This document shows positions 44,116-53,446 of a DNA stretch of 64,000 bases, one piece after another (position 1 is the stretch's first letter; every line of letters begins with the position of its first letter). The notes beneath the pieces are model-generated. The model worked only from the letters and a program-made list of their open reading frames with translations, was not told where the DNA came from and made no database searches. The DNA is from an uncultured Pontibacter sp. Its GTDB lineage: Bacteria; Bacteroidota; Bacteroidia; Cytophagales; Hymenobacteraceae. The translations under genes and the position numbers were made by a program. The stretch is from positions 1 through 64,000 of the forward strand of contig NZ_CANLMZ010000007.1 in the NCBI RefSeq assembly GCF_947492645.1. Reading direction: 5' to 3'.

Positions 44116-44781
44116 CTAGAAGTCGTTTCTCCAGATCTCGGAGGCTTTGCGTGCCATCCTGAAGAACAGTTCACGCTCCAGGCCGGCTACCTGTCGGGCC
44201 TCGCACTCCTCATATCCGTTTTCCACGGCATTTAGGTAGTCATAGTATAACTGGGCCATTTCAAGCGAGTCGTCTTCAAAGCACTCTGCCAAATCTTGCT
44301 GGGTAGCTTTTTGCGGCTCAAACACCTTAGACGGGTACAGCTTGTCGAGCTGGTAGATCAGGTAGCGCTGCTGGGTTTTGTTTTGGCGCCCTCCGAAAAA
44401 CTGCTCAATATCCATGTCTTCTTCGTCTTCCAGTTCATCCAGGTCATCTTCAACGGCCATGGGTTCATACACAATAATATCGTGGCCAGTAAGCTCCAGG
44501 TACTCGTCAAACTGCTCTTTTATCGGAATAATGGTAGGAGTGTCGTAAGGTTTGTTCAGTACGTCGGCCATGTGCAGGGCAATTTCTTTGCCTTTTTCGC
44601 CGGCGGCAATAAGCATTTGGTTAAACTGCGTAAAGTCGCAGCCCATGTAAATAAATTTGTACTCATCATCCAGCACAGTAAAGCACCACAGCGTGATAAA
44701 CTCTGTGTCGTCTATCACAACGGTGTCGATGTACAGTTCATTAATCTGTACGTAGATCGGTGAATATTCCTGAGCGTCCAT
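44116..44781 (-). CDS. Acidic hypothetical protein
   Basis: This 221-residue soluble protein has no signal. It begins with strands (IYVQINELYIDTVVIDDTEF) and has a very acidic middle (VEDDLDELEDEEDMDIEQFF, about 114-133) and a helical C-terminus (MAQLYYDYLNAVENGYEE). I recognise no family. It converges on the DUF4142 gene with 16 bp between stops. A 406-bp gap lies upstream. Confidence 0.7.
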   Translation of the reverse strand: MDAQEYSPIYVQINELYIDTVVIDDTEFITLWCFTVLDDEYKFIYMGCDFTQFNQMLIAAGEKGKEIALHMADVLNKPYDTPTIIPIKEQFDEYLELTGHDIIVYEPMAVEDDLDELEDEEDMDIEQFFGGRQNKTQQRYLIYQLDKLYPSKVFEPQKATQQDLAECFEDDSLEMAQLYYDYLNAVENGYEECEARQVAGLERELFFRMARKASEIWRNDF

Positions 44782-45187
44782 AGGCTGGCCTTAGTGAGTA
44801 CAACGTCTGTTAAGCTACCTGCTAGTACAGGTGTAGTTTAAGCGTATACGGAGATTATCGCCATATGGCGAACCTTCTATATATAATTTTACATGGAAGA
44901 TTATGGAAGAGGATCAGAGTACAAAAAATAGCACTTACTCGCTTAAGTTTTTGCCTTTAACCTTAGCCCTTGTAGTAATGTACTCAAATGGCATACTTTA
45001 GTTACCGGGTAAAGGGGTGTAAGTATGATTTTTGTTTGTTTTTAGTTAATTATTTTTAGTTTATAGATTGATTGTACTTTCCTCAGCCTGTTTTAATGGT
45101 GCAGCTAAGTATAAAATGACGGTAGTTACGCCAGCATTCGCAGGCAGCACGTTAATTGAACTGTTTTGCGTTTATAGTATAAACAAA
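44782..45187. other. Intergenic region, 406 bp, no gene seen
   Basis: AT-rich DNA without a credible ORF. It contains the perfect 14-bp palindrome TCGCCATATGGCGA (44858-44871), an operator-like element about 80 bp upstream of the acidic-protein gene. Near the right end, next to the M19 dipeptidase 3' end, is a short inverted repeat GTTTATA-G-TATAAAC. Confidence 0.5.
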
Positions 45188-46210
45188 TCAACGTATCTGC
45201 CAGATGCGCTCTATAAATTGTTGTGCATTGCCATAGGCTATTTTCTCCAGTTGCTGCTGTGGCAAGGTATGTTTAAGCTTCTCAAGTATAAAGTTATAGC
45301 TGGTGCCGGCATGCTCGTGTTCGCTGTAGTAAAAAGGAAAGCGTGCCGGGTCCGGATGGTCAGCAAAATAAAAGTAATCGGCGCCAAAGCACAAGGCATT
45401 TTGAGCGCCCATGTTCAGGCCGTGCAGCATGTGGTGGATCAGGGCTTCGGGGTCCTGGGTGTTCAGGAAGGAGCGCAGAAAGTTCATGCCTATTAAGCCG
45501 TTGCGGCGTATTACCTCCTGTGCCAGCTCGTTGGGCAGGTTGCGGCGCTGGTCCCACATAGCCCTGAAGTTGGAGTGGCTGGCAATAACCGGGACATCGA
45601 GCCGCTCATTGTCTATGTGCGTCAGTATATCATAGGCCAGGGCATCGCTGGTATGGGACAGGTCTATGGCAATTTGCCGGCCATGTATGTAGTCAAGCAG
45701 CATTTGGCCGTCGCGTGTAATGCCTTTGTCGGAGAAGTTGCCGCCGCCAAAGCGGTTCGCGTCGTTGTGCGTCATGCTGATATAAAGGATCCTGCCGCAG
45801 GCATCTATGATCTTCTCCAGCTTCTTAAAACCATCTTCCAGGGGCTCGTCTTCTTCGCAAAAGCCAGAAGCGTTTTCCACGGCGGCCACCATACCAATGC
45901 CGTTAGGGTTATGCAATGCCTGCTGCAGCTGTGCCGGTGTGGTTACAGCATGCAAGCCGCAGTTGTTATCGTTGGCCAGTTGCGCAAACATATCGCGTTG
46001 CAGGGCTGCATAGTTTGTGCTGCCCGGTGCCGTTGCACAATAAATGGCCATTACCTGAAGCTTCACGTTTCCTGCTGTGAGGGCGGGCAGGGCGCAACCA
46101 ATCTCAGCTATATTGTCCAGGGTGGCGTTGGGTACATCAGTTAAGTATACCAGCAGGTCGCAATGCAGGTCTATGATCGGGTAAGGCTGGGAAGTGGCTT
46201 GTGTGCTCAT
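45188..46210 (-). CDS. Membrane dipeptidase-type peptidase (M19 family)
   Basis: The ATG at 46210 is chosen; a TTG two codons upstream is possible. The 340-residue protein has the M19 zinc ligands: HCD (near 16) in IIDLHCDLL, the bridging Glu in VENASGF, DLSHTS and the ASHSNFRAM segment. The amidohydrolase-like barrel would hydrolyse dipeptides, possibly D-containing ones from peptidoglycan. There is no signal peptide, so it acts in the cytoplasm. It is monocistronic. Confidence 0.92.
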   Translation of the reverse strand: MSTQATSQPYPIIDLHCDLLVYLTDVPNATLDNIAEIGCALPALTAGNVKLQVMAIYCATAPGSTNYAALQRDMFAQLANDNNCGLHAVTTPAQLQQALHNPNGIGMVAAVENASGFCEEDEPLEDGFKKLEKIIDACGRILYISMTHNDANRFGGGNFSDKGITRDGQMLLDYIHGRQIAIDLSHTSDALAYDILTHIDNERLDVPVIASHSNFRAMWDQRRNLPNELAQEVIRRNGLIGMNFLRSFLNTQDPEALIHHMLHGLNMGAQNALCFGADYFYFADHPDPARFPFYYSEHEHAGTSYNFILEKLKHTLPQQQLEKIAYGNAQQFIERIWQIR

Positions 46211-46295
46211 AAGCAAAGTATAAACTGTATTTTACAGCAAGTATAAGCGAAATACCTGCAATAGGGTTATACTTTTATACTCGGAGGTGGTTTTG

Positions 46296-46326
46296 GAGAG
46301 GGCCAGGAAATGATCCTGGCCCTCTC
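46296..46326. repeat. Perfect hairpin between two minus-strand genes
   Basis: The arms GAGAGGGCCAGGA (46296-46308) and its complement (46314-46326) flank a 5-nt loop. It lies between the outer-membrane receptor gene and the dipeptidase gene and probably stops the receptor transcript, though neither strand shows a clear T-run. Confidence 0.55.
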
Positions 46327-46454
46327 TGCAGGAAGGCTGCTGTTCCGTAAACTAGGTTAAGCGTTAGGTGCTTTTACTCTGAAACGTATAAAACAGGGCC
46401 TATACGCTTAAATAAATGGCTTTAGCGTTGTGAAGTATTTTGGTATGTTTTGCA

Positions 46455-48929
46455 TTAAAAATCCTCGTCATCGTCTCCGCCATTGCCGTTGTTTTGGTCG
46501 CGGTTACGGCGGTTGCTATCATCGCTGTTTATGCGGTAAGTAAAGCCCAGGTAAAAAATGCGGCTCTGGCGGCGGTTTTCGGCCTCTGTTCTAAAACCGG
46601 GGCCGTAGCTCAGGAAGTTGAACTGGCGGGTGTTAAACAAATCGGAAACGCGCAACGATACAGTACCTTTTTTCTTAAGCACATCTTTTTTCATGGCCAG
46701 GTCTGCACTGTACATCTGCTCCATGCGGCCTTGTATATCTGGCATAGGAGCACGGTAAAAGCCAGATAGCTGAATGTTGAGGTCTTCCCAGACTGTGAAA
46801 GTAGAGTTGAGTTTGGAGTTCCAGCTAAGCTGCGCGTTACTTAACTCTGTATCGCCCTGGCCTGTGTTAAGCTGCGTTCTGAAGCCGGAGATGCTACCAT
46901 TTAAACGCCACCATTTCGCAACCGGGTAATTAAAGCCAAGTTCGGCACCGTAAGCCTTGTTGTCAGAGATGTTCAGGAAAGTGGTTTCTGTGGCAGGTTT
47001 TCCATCTACTAAAAATGTGGTAGGAAGCCTGAACCGCTCTATCTCATCCAGGGTGTGGCGGTAAAAGACAGTCGCATTAATAGAGGCTTCTCCCCAGTAT
47101 TTTAAGTACCCAAGCTCCAGGGAATTTACAAACTCTGGTTTCAGGTTCGGGTTACCGTATTGCACGCTAAACGGGTCCGACACATCTCTGAATGGGTTCA
47201 GGAAACGGCTGCGTGGCCTGTTGATGCGGCGGCTGTAGCTAAACTGTAGTTTGTTATCAGGATTAAAGTCTTTGGTGACAAAAACTGTCGGGAAAAGGCT
47301 GAAGTAGCTCTTGTCGTTTTTAAGTTCCTGTGTGCGCTGATCGGATTTTGTTACCGTCTGCTCGGCGCGTACGCCTACCTGGTAGCTGATGGATTTATAC
47401 TTGTTGCTGTAGTTGGTATAAACAGAGTACACGTGCTGGTCGAACACGAAGTGGTTGCTCTGTGCGGTGTTGTACTCCATCTGGCCGGTTTCATTGTTCA
47501 GGTCAAAGAAACGCGAGTCCTCATCAAGACGCTCAAAAGAGCTCCGAAAGCCAACCTCAAAGCGACTGTCTTCTGAGATGGGATGCACATAATCGGCTTT
47601 GGCTACAATTTCGCGGTTGCCATCGTCCACCAGCGTCTGCTGCATTTCTGTAAGTGTACTCTGCGTGCCTTGTGTTTGCCTGAAGTTTGCTATTTCATCA
47701 TCTATGTTGGTGTTATAGACTAGGTCAGCTGTTAATTCCTGGCCTTTTTTGTCAAAGGTCTGGCGGTAGCCCAGGGTAACATCTATTGCTTTTTCATCTT
47801 CTACCTCATCGGTGTTGCGGGTGGTGGTGCTAACTAACTGGCGGTTCTCATCTTCAAATCGATAAAAAATATTGTTGTAGCCTGTGTCTTTGCCAAAACG
47901 GTAAATACCAGATGCTGATAAGGTGTGCTTTGGCGTAAGGTAATAATCGGCGCCAAACCGGAAGCTGTGCGAAATATCTTTGCTGTCGCGGTTGCCGTTC
48001 TGCAAGCGGTAACTGGTGCTGTCCAGCTGCTCAAAATCGTTGTAATAGTAATCGGTGGTAAAGCTGTTGCTTTCGCCGGGCCGGGATCGCTGCCTGAAAT
48101 CGTAGCCGGTATTTAAAGACCACTTGTTGTAGCGGTAGTTCAGGTTAAGCGAGGTATTGTAGTTATCGTAAGTGCCTGCGGTAACCGAGGCAGAGCCGTT
48201 AAAGCCAGGCTTCTTCTCCTTTTTAAGCACTAGGTTGATGATGCCGGAAGTGCCCTCGGGGTTATACTTCGAGGATGGGTTGGTGATTAGTTCTATACTT
48301 TCGATCAGGTTAGCCGGTATCTGGTCCAGCGTAAGGTTGGAGAGGGCAGAGCGTTTGCCATCTACAAGTATGGTAACATTAGAGCTGCCGCGCATACTTA
48401 CATTGCCGTCTATATCAACCGTAACAGATGGCAGGTTCTGCATTACCTCTGCCACAGAGCCGCTTTGGGCATTTATATCCTGGCTTACGTTCACTACCCG
48501 TTTATCCAGTTCAAAGTCTACCAGCTGCCTTTCAGCTACTACCTCTACCTCTTCTAGTTTAGTGGAGGCAGCTTTAAGGGATATGGCGCCCAAGTTAACT
48601 TCAGGCTTTTGTGCTGTTATGTTGATGTTGGGTACATAGCGGGTAGGGTAGCCTACCATAGAAGCTCGAAGTATAAACCTGCCGGCAGGTATGCGCTCAA
48701 GTATAAACAAACCGTCTATATCGGTGGTAGCGCCGGTTACTAAGCTGGAGTCTCTGGCCGAAAGTAATACAACATTGGCAAAGCCTACTGGGGCTTTGGT
48801 ATCTACCTCAATTAAAGTGCCTTTTACAATGCCACGCGTAGTGGTGGGTAGGGGTTGCTGTGCTAGTATGGATAAGGGGAGCGTAGTGGCAAAGGCAAAT
48901 AATAGTATTCGTAAAAAGTAAATTTTCAT
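46455..48929 (-). CDS. TonB-receptor-like outer-membrane beta-barrel protein
   Basis: The ATG at 48929 opens a signal peptide (MKIYFLRILLFAFATTL, cleavage near LAQ); the upstream extension is rejected. The 824-residue mature architecture is a CarboxypepD_reg-like domain (TTRGIVKGTLIEVDTKAPVG, about 25-110), a plug (QSGSVAEVMQNLPSVTVDIDG with VSMRGSSNVTILVDGKRSAL) and a large barrel with the Bacteroidota OMP_b-brl_3 pattern ending in an acidic Asn/Asp-rich tail. It should import a ligand with TonB energy or act as a gated pore. No SusD gene is adjacent, so glycan uptake is not implied. Confidence 0.92.
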   Translation of the reverse strand: MKIYFLRILLFAFATTLPLSILAQQPLPTTTRGIVKGTLIEVDTKAPVGFANVVLLSARDSSLVTGATTDIDGLFILERIPAGRFILRASMVGYPTRYVPNINITAQKPEVNLGAISLKAASTKLEEVEVVAERQLVDFELDKRVVNVSQDINAQSGSVAEVMQNLPSVTVDIDGNVSMRGSSNVTILVDGKRSALSNLTLDQIPANLIESIELITNPSSKYNPEGTSGIINLVLKKEKKPGFNGSASVTAGTYDNYNTSLNLNYRYNKWSLNTGYDFRQRSRPGESNSFTTDYYYNDFEQLDSTSYRLQNGNRDSKDISHSFRFGADYYLTPKHTLSASGIYRFGKDTGYNNIFYRFEDENRQLVSTTTRNTDEVEDEKAIDVTLGYRQTFDKKGQELTADLVYNTNIDDEIANFRQTQGTQSTLTEMQQTLVDDGNREIVAKADYVHPISEDSRFEVGFRSSFERLDEDSRFFDLNNETGQMEYNTAQSNHFVFDQHVYSVYTNYSNKYKSISYQVGVRAEQTVTKSDQRTQELKNDKSYFSLFPTVFVTKDFNPDNKLQFSYSRRINRPRSRFLNPFRDVSDPFSVQYGNPNLKPEFVNSLELGYLKYWGEASINATVFYRHTLDEIERFRLPTTFLVDGKPATETTFLNISDNKAYGAELGFNYPVAKWWRLNGSISGFRTQLNTGQGDTELSNAQLSWNSKLNSTFTVWEDLNIQLSGFYRAPMPDIQGRMEQMYSADLAMKKDVLKKKGTVSLRVSDLFNTRQFNFLSYGPGFRTEAENRRQSRIFYLGFTYRINSDDSNRRNRDQNNGNGGDDDEDF

Positions 48930-49230
48930 AGTAAAGTTTAGTGCTTCATCCTGCGAAGCTTTCAACATTGGTTAAAGGAAGTTGTCCTGCACAAGGCGCT
49001 GCTTTTCCGGCTGTTTAAATTGCCGAAGTATGATTTTATGCAAAAGCCTTATAAACAAGACTATAAAAACACAGCAGGGTTTAAGACTGTGGAAAACTCG
49101 TAGGCTTTACCAGTACAGGTATGGAAGCAACAGCCTGAGGCCCCGCTTGTTTTACTAAGGCAAGTATAACAGCGTGCAACCTGTGGTTCTATGCTGTTAT
49201 ACTTGGTATACTTAAAGGCCTTGATTCGGG
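48930..49230. other. Intergenic region, 301 bp, no gene seen
   Basis: The region lies between two minus-strand genes and must contain the receptor promoter. I see no ORF of credible length and no strong hairpin. Several AAGTATA-type motifs occur. Confidence 0.5.
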
Positions 49231-49773
49231 TTAGGCCTGTTGCTGGGCCAGCGTTTTGCTCAGGAAGTCCCATACTACCACGCCGGTGGCTACAGAAATA
49301 TTTAATGAATGCTTCGTGCCGAACTGCGGAATCTCCAGCACCACATCCGACAGGCTTACCACCTCCTGCTCCACACCAAACACCTCATTGCCCAACACAA
49401 AAGCATACTGCTGCCCCGGCTCCGGCCTAAAATCGTTTAGCATGGTGCTGTTCTCGGCCTGCTCCACCGAGCATACTTTGTAGCCATCGGCCTGCAGTTT
49501 TTTTACCAGCTCCAGCGTATCCGGCACATGCTCCCACTCCACAGACTCCGTAGCGCCCAAGGCAGTTTTTTCGATGTCGCGGTGCGGCGGAGTGCCGGTA
49601 ATGCCGCAGAGGTATACTTTGCCGGCCATAAAGGCATCAGCAGTACGAAAAACAGAACCTACATTATTCAGGCTACGAACATTGTCGAGCACCAAGACTA
49701 ACGGTATTTTTTTCTTATTTTTGAATTCTTCAACCGAGTCGCGATTGAGGTCATCCATCGAAAGTTTGCGCAT
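49231..49773 (-). CDS. SpoU/TrmH-family RNA methyltransferase
   Basis: The ATG at 49773 is preferred over the TTG at 49788. This 180-residue SPOUT enzyme has the three motifs: NVRSLNNVGSVFRTAD (motif 1), VLGNEVFGVEQEV (motif 2) and IPQFGTKHSLNISVATG (motif 3, trefoil knot). It would 2'-O-methylate a ribose in tRNA or rRNA using S-adenosylmethionine. The exact target cannot be read from sequence. It is divergent from mutS. Confidence 0.93.
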   Translation of the reverse strand: MRKLSMDDLNRDSVEEFKNKKKIPLVLVLDNVRSLNNVGSVFRTADAFMAGKVYLCGITGTPPHRDIEKTALGATESVEWEHVPDTLELVKKLQADGYKVCSVEQAENSTMLNDFRPEPGQQYAFVLGNEVFGVEQEVVSLSDVVLEIPQFGTKHSLNISVATGVVVWDFLSKTLAQQQA

Positions 49774-50085
49774 TGTTTTCTTATACAAAATATTTTTTCG
49801 ACAAAAGACAAAGGACTTCTGTCAGCTAAGCTGCAAAGGTCAGGCAGACAGGGCAGAAATCAAACCTGATTGTTAATTGTTAAATTGGTGGGTGGCTAAA
49901 TTGTTGATCTGACAAAGTATAAAGTTATTGCTCTTTCGCATTTGCTATCTGGAAGTATACTAGCTGCGGATTTGTTTGGAGGTGGCTTATATGCCAGGCA
50001 AAGTATAAATCCCTCTTCGGGAGGGCAGGGGTGGGTAAAACCATTCCAGATTTAAAATTCAGAATTCATCATTACCACATACAGT
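49774..50085. other. Intergenic region between rRNA/tRNA methyltransferase and mutS genes
   Basis: This 312-bp divergent promoter region has no ORF. It contains AAGTATA-type motifs and a small hairpin CCCTC-TTC-GGGAGGG (about 50011-50026) followed by a purine-rich stretch. No Bacteroidota TTG/TAnnTTTG pair was clear. Confidence 0.45.
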
Positions 50086-52713
50086 ATGAAAGGAGAAGGC
50101 ACAGTAACCCCTTTGATGAAGCAGTACAACGCCATCAAAGCAAAGCATCCGGGGGCACTACTGCTATTTAGGGTAGGCGATTTTTACGAAACCTTTGGCG
50201 AGGATGCTGTTAAGGCAAGTAAGATCCTGGATATCGTACTGACAAAACGCGGAGCCGGCTCTTCGTCTGAAACAGCTTTGGCCGGATTCCCGCACCACTC
50301 TTTAGATACCTACCTGCCCAAGCTGGTGCGTGCCGGTGAGCGGGTAGCCATCTGTGACCAACTAGAGGACCCGAAAACGGTAAAAGGCATTGTAAAGCGT
50401 GGCGTAACGGAGCTGGTAACGCCAGGCGTGTCGTTTAACGACCAGGTGCTGGAGCGCCGCAGCAACAACTATCTGGCTGCCGTGCACTTTGGCAAAACTG
50501 AAACAGGCGTATCTTTCCTGGATGTTTCTACCGGGGAGTTTATTACAGCGCAGGGTGATAAGAATTATATTGGTAAGTTACTGCAAAGCCTGGCACCATC
50601 CGAAGTACTCTTCTGCAAGCGCGAAAAAGAGACTTTTACCGAAAGCTACGGCCCTGACTTCCGGTATTATGCCCTGGATGAATGGGTATTTAAGTATGAT
50701 TACGCCTATGATAACCTTACCCGCCAGTTTGGTACCGCCTCGCTGAAGGGTTTTGGTATAGAAGGCATGGTTGAGGGCATTATCTCGGCAGGTGCTATAC
50801 TTCATTACCTCGCCGAAACACAGCACAACGAGATCAGCCACATTGCTACCATCTCTAGGTTGGAGGAGGATAAGTATGTGTGGCTGGATAGGTTTACCGT
50901 GCGCAACCTGGAGTTAGTTTTTCCGCAGCACCAGGAGGGAGTGCCGCTGATTCAGGTACTGGACCAGACCGTAACGCCCATGGGAGCCCGCCTACTGAAA
51001 AAATGGGTGGTGCTGCCGTTAAAGGATGTGGCCCAGATTCGCCGCCGTTTAGATACCGTAGAGGCGCTTACACAGCACCAGGAGTTGCTACAGGAGCTAA
51101 CGCAGCACTTAAAGCAGATAAATGACCTGGAGCGCCTGATCTCAAAAGTAGCCGTACGCAGGGTTAATCCACGTGAGTTGGTGCAGCTATCCAAAGCCTT
51201 AGATGCCATTGTGCCGATTCAAAAAGCTTTGGCGTTAAGTGATATTCCTGCGCTGCAAAAGCTGGCTGCCCAGCTGGCGCCCTGCGATGGCCTGCGCGAA
51301 GAGATAAAAAATGTGCTGAAGCCGGAACCTCCGATGCTCACCAACCAGGGCAACATGATAAACGGTGGCGTGCATGCGGAGCTGGATGAGTTACGTGCTA
51401 TCGCCTTCTCAGGCAAAGATTACCTGGCGCAGGTGCAGCAGCGCGAGATTAAAAACACCGGCATCAGTTCGCTTAAAATAGCTTATAATAAGGTATTCGG
51501 TTATTACCTGGAGGTAAGCAATGCGCATAAAGACAAAGTGCCGGCCTCCTGGATACGAAAGCAGACGCTGGTAAATGCAGAGCGCTACATCACCGAAGAG
51601 CTAAAAACCTACGAAGAGAAGATACTGAATGCGGAGGATCGCATCTATAGTATAGAATTTGGCTTATATAACGAGTTAGTGCTGCACGCGCTGGATTATG
51701 TGGCACAGGTACAGCAAAACGCCAAAGTTATCGGTGTGATAGACTGCCTGGGTGCCTTTGCAAGTATAGCCTTAACTAGTAACTACGTGAAGCCGGAGGT
51801 AAGCGATAGCCATGTGCTGGACATTAAGAAAGGTCGCCACCCGGTTATCGAGAAGCAGCTGCCGCTAGGCGAGGCTTACGTGCCAAACGACATTTTCCTG
51901 GACAACGAGGCCCAGCAGGTGATCATTATTACTGGTCCGAACATGGCGGGTAAGAGTGCGCTGCTGCGCCAGACGGCCCTGATCGTGCTGATGGCGCAGA
52001 TCGGCTGCTTTGTTCCAGCCGAGGCAGCAAGTATAGGTATCATCGATAAGATCTTCACCCGCGTAGGTGCGTCGGATAACCTGTCTAAAGGCGAATCTAC
52101 ATTTATGGTGGAGATGACTGAAACGGCAAGTATACTGAACAACCTCTCGGACCGCAGCCTGGTGCTGATGGATGAGATTGGCCGTGGCACGAGTACCTAC
52201 GACGGTATCTCGATTGCCTGGGCCATTGTAGAGCACCTGCACAACCACCCGAAGTATAAAGCCAAAACGCTTTTTGCCACGCACTACCACGAGCTTAACC
52301 AACTGGCAGAGGATTTCCCGAGAGTAAAGAATTATAACGTATCGGTGCGTGAGGCAGGAGGGAAGATCTTGTTTATGCGCAAACTGGTAGCCGGCGGCAG
52401 CGAGCACAGCTTTGGTATACACGTGGCCCAGATGGCTGGTATGCCCAACAGCGTGGTGCTGCGTGCCGATGAAATTATGCACCACCTGGAAAAAGAGAAG
52501 GTATCGGAGCACGCACCGAAGCAACGTATGAAAACGGCTCCAAAAAATAACTTTCAGCTAAGTATGTTTGAGCCAAGTAACCCGCAACTTGAAAAGGCCA
52601 GGGAACTGATGGAGCAGTTAGATATAAACACAATTACCCCGGTAGAAGCGCTGCTGAAGTTAAATGAACTCAAATTATTAATGCAGGATAAGGCGCAGGA
52701 GGCTATTCGCTAG
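50086..52713 (+). CDS. mutS: DNA mismatch repair protein MutS
   Basis: MutS recognises base mismatches and small loops and starts repair with MutL. The 875-residue protein has the N-terminal mismatch-binding Phe-x-Glu region (LLFRVGDFYETFGEDA), the connector and clamp domains, and the ATPase with Walker A GPNMAGKS at 617-624, the ETASILNNL segment, Walker B LVLMDEIGRGTSTYDG and the C-terminal THYHELNQL motif. Length and ATG start are normal. It is monocistronic and divergent from the SPOUT methyltransferase. Confidence 0.97.
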   Translation: MKGEGTVTPLMKQYNAIKAKHPGALLLFRVGDFYETFGEDAVKASKILDIVLTKRGAGSSSETALAGFPHHSLDTYLPKLVRAGERVAICDQLEDPKTVKGIVKRGVTELVTPGVSFNDQVLERRSNNYLAAVHFGKTETGVSFLDVSTGEFITAQGDKNYIGKLLQSLAPSEVLFCKREKETFTESYGPDFRYYALDEWVFKYDYAYDNLTRQFGTASLKGFGIEGMVEGIISAGAILHYLAETQHNEISHIATISRLEEDKYVWLDRFTVRNLELVFPQHQEGVPLIQVLDQTVTPMGARLLKKWVVLPLKDVAQIRRRLDTVEALTQHQELLQELTQHLKQINDLERLISKVAVRRVNPRELVQLSKALDAIVPIQKALALSDIPALQKLAAQLAPCDGLREEIKNVLKPEPPMLTNQGNMINGGVHAELDELRAIAFSGKDYLAQVQQREIKNTGISSLKIAYNKVFGYYLEVSNAHKDKVPASWIRKQTLVNAERYITEELKTYEEKILNAEDRIYSIEFGLYNELVLHALDYVAQVQQNAKVIGVIDCLGAFASIALTSNYVKPEVSDSHVLDIKKGRHPVIEKQLPLGEAYVPNDIFLDNEAQQVIIITGPNMAGKSALLRQTALIVLMAQIGCFVPAEAASIGIIDKIFTRVGASDNLSKGESTFMVEMTETASILNNLSDRSLVLMDEIGRGTSTYDGISIAWAIVEHLHNHPKYKAKTLFATHYHELNQLAEDFPRVKNYNVSVREAGGKILFMRKLVAGGSEHSFGIHVAQMAGMPNSVVLRADEIMHHLEKEKVSEHAPKQRMKTAPKNNFQLSMFEPSNPQLEKARELMEQLDINTITPVEALLKLNELKLLMQDKAQEAIR

Positions 52714-52859
52714 CCTTTCCTGCCTTATTTTTTCTTAAATTAAAGTATAAAATTATATCTGAATCTAGTGCTTTGACAGTTGATGAAAATAAGTGTGAAA
52801 ATTTTCTTCCTGAGAATCAGAGCACAACGAAAAACACTAGAATTTTTTTTGGCAGACTA

Positions 52860-52889
52860 TTGACATGTGAGATTTTGTCTCTATCTTTG
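52860..52889 (+). promoter_or_regulatory. Bacteroidota-type promoter for tRNA-Gly
   Basis: TTGACA starts at 52860 and TATCTTTG occupies 52882-52889. The spacing from TTG to TA is exactly 19 nt, so the site is a perfect TTG-N19-TAnnTTTG, the -33/-7 consensus of the Bacteroidota major sigma factor. The tRNA starts 40 bp downstream of the end of the -7 element. Confidence 0.88.
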
Positions 52890-52928
52890 CATCACTAAAT
52901 CACTACGGCGGTTTAGGAAAAACAAAAA

Positions 52929-53001
52929 GCGGGAGTAGCTCAGTTGGTAGAGCGCGACCTTGCCAAGGTCGAGGCCGCGGGTTCGAATCCCGTCTCCCGC
53001 T
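52929..53001 (+). tRNA. tRNA-Gly (anticodon GCC)
   Basis: The 73-nt cloverleaf has acceptor GCGGGAG paired with CTCCCGC (discriminator T), D-arm AGCTCAGTTGGTAGAGC, anticodon stem/loop CGACCTTGCCAAGGTCG with GCC at 52962-52964, and T-arm GGGTTCGAATCCC. No 3' CCA is encoded. Confidence 0.96.
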
Positions 53002-53019
53002 CAGCAAAAGAAGAACAGG

Positions 53020-53053
53020 AGACGTTGTAGAATAACAACGTCTTTGTTTTTTT
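53020..53053 (+). terminator. Intrinsic terminator between the two tRNA genes
   Basis: The arms AGACGTTGT (53020-53028) and ACAACGTCT (53035-53043) around a 6-nt loop are followed by TTGTTTTTTT. It should end or attenuate the tRNA-Gly transcript. Confidence 0.8.
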
Positions 53054-53087
53054 GCAAAATCCTCTTCAGGTGTCGATCTGAAGTGTT

Positions 53088-53171
53088 GCCGGGATGGTGG
53101 AACTGGTAGACACGCAAGACTTAAAATCTTGTGAGCGCAAGCTCGTGCGGGTTCGATTCCCGCTCCTGGTA
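53088..53171 (+). tRNA. tRNA-Leu (anticodon TAA)
   Basis: This 84-nt tRNA has the long variable arm of the class II type (GTGAGCGCAAGCTCGT). Acceptor GCCGGGA pairs with TCCTGGT with G-T wobbles, and the discriminator is A. The anticodon loop CTTAAAA holds TAA at 53122-53124, and the T-arm is GGGTTCGATTCCC. It reads UUA codons. A short hairpin CTTCAG/CTGAAG sits immediately upstream. Confidence 0.95.
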
Positions 53172-53199
53172 CTTAACTTACTTTTAGTAAGATGCTTTT

Positions 53200-53238
53200 A
53201 AAAGGCCTGCTTAAACACAGTTTGAGCAGGCCTTTTTT
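53200..53238 (+). terminator. Terminator after tRNA-Leu
   Basis: The arms AAAAGGCCTGCT (53200-53211) and AGCAGGCCTTTT (53225-53236) pair perfectly around a 13-nt loop, with T continuing after the stem. Confidence 0.9.
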
Positions 53239-53446
53239 GTTTTGGCATTCACTTAACCTACTAGTCTGCTGAGTTATTAATAAACAAACTGTAGCGTTTA
53301 AGGTCATCTTTATTATTTAAAGATTTTGGCCCATTATATTTTATACTATAGAAGTAATATCCAGGCTAATTATATACTGGTCAGATAACGAAGTATATTA
53401 GATAACTTTAAGAGAATACTGATTATAACAAAGCAGTTTTATTGCG

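Noticed and set aside
51865..52524. 219-codon open frame on the minus strand opposite mutS
   Set aside because: Fully antisense to the conserved MutS ATPase domain, with His/Val-rich composition that reflects reverse reading of its codons.
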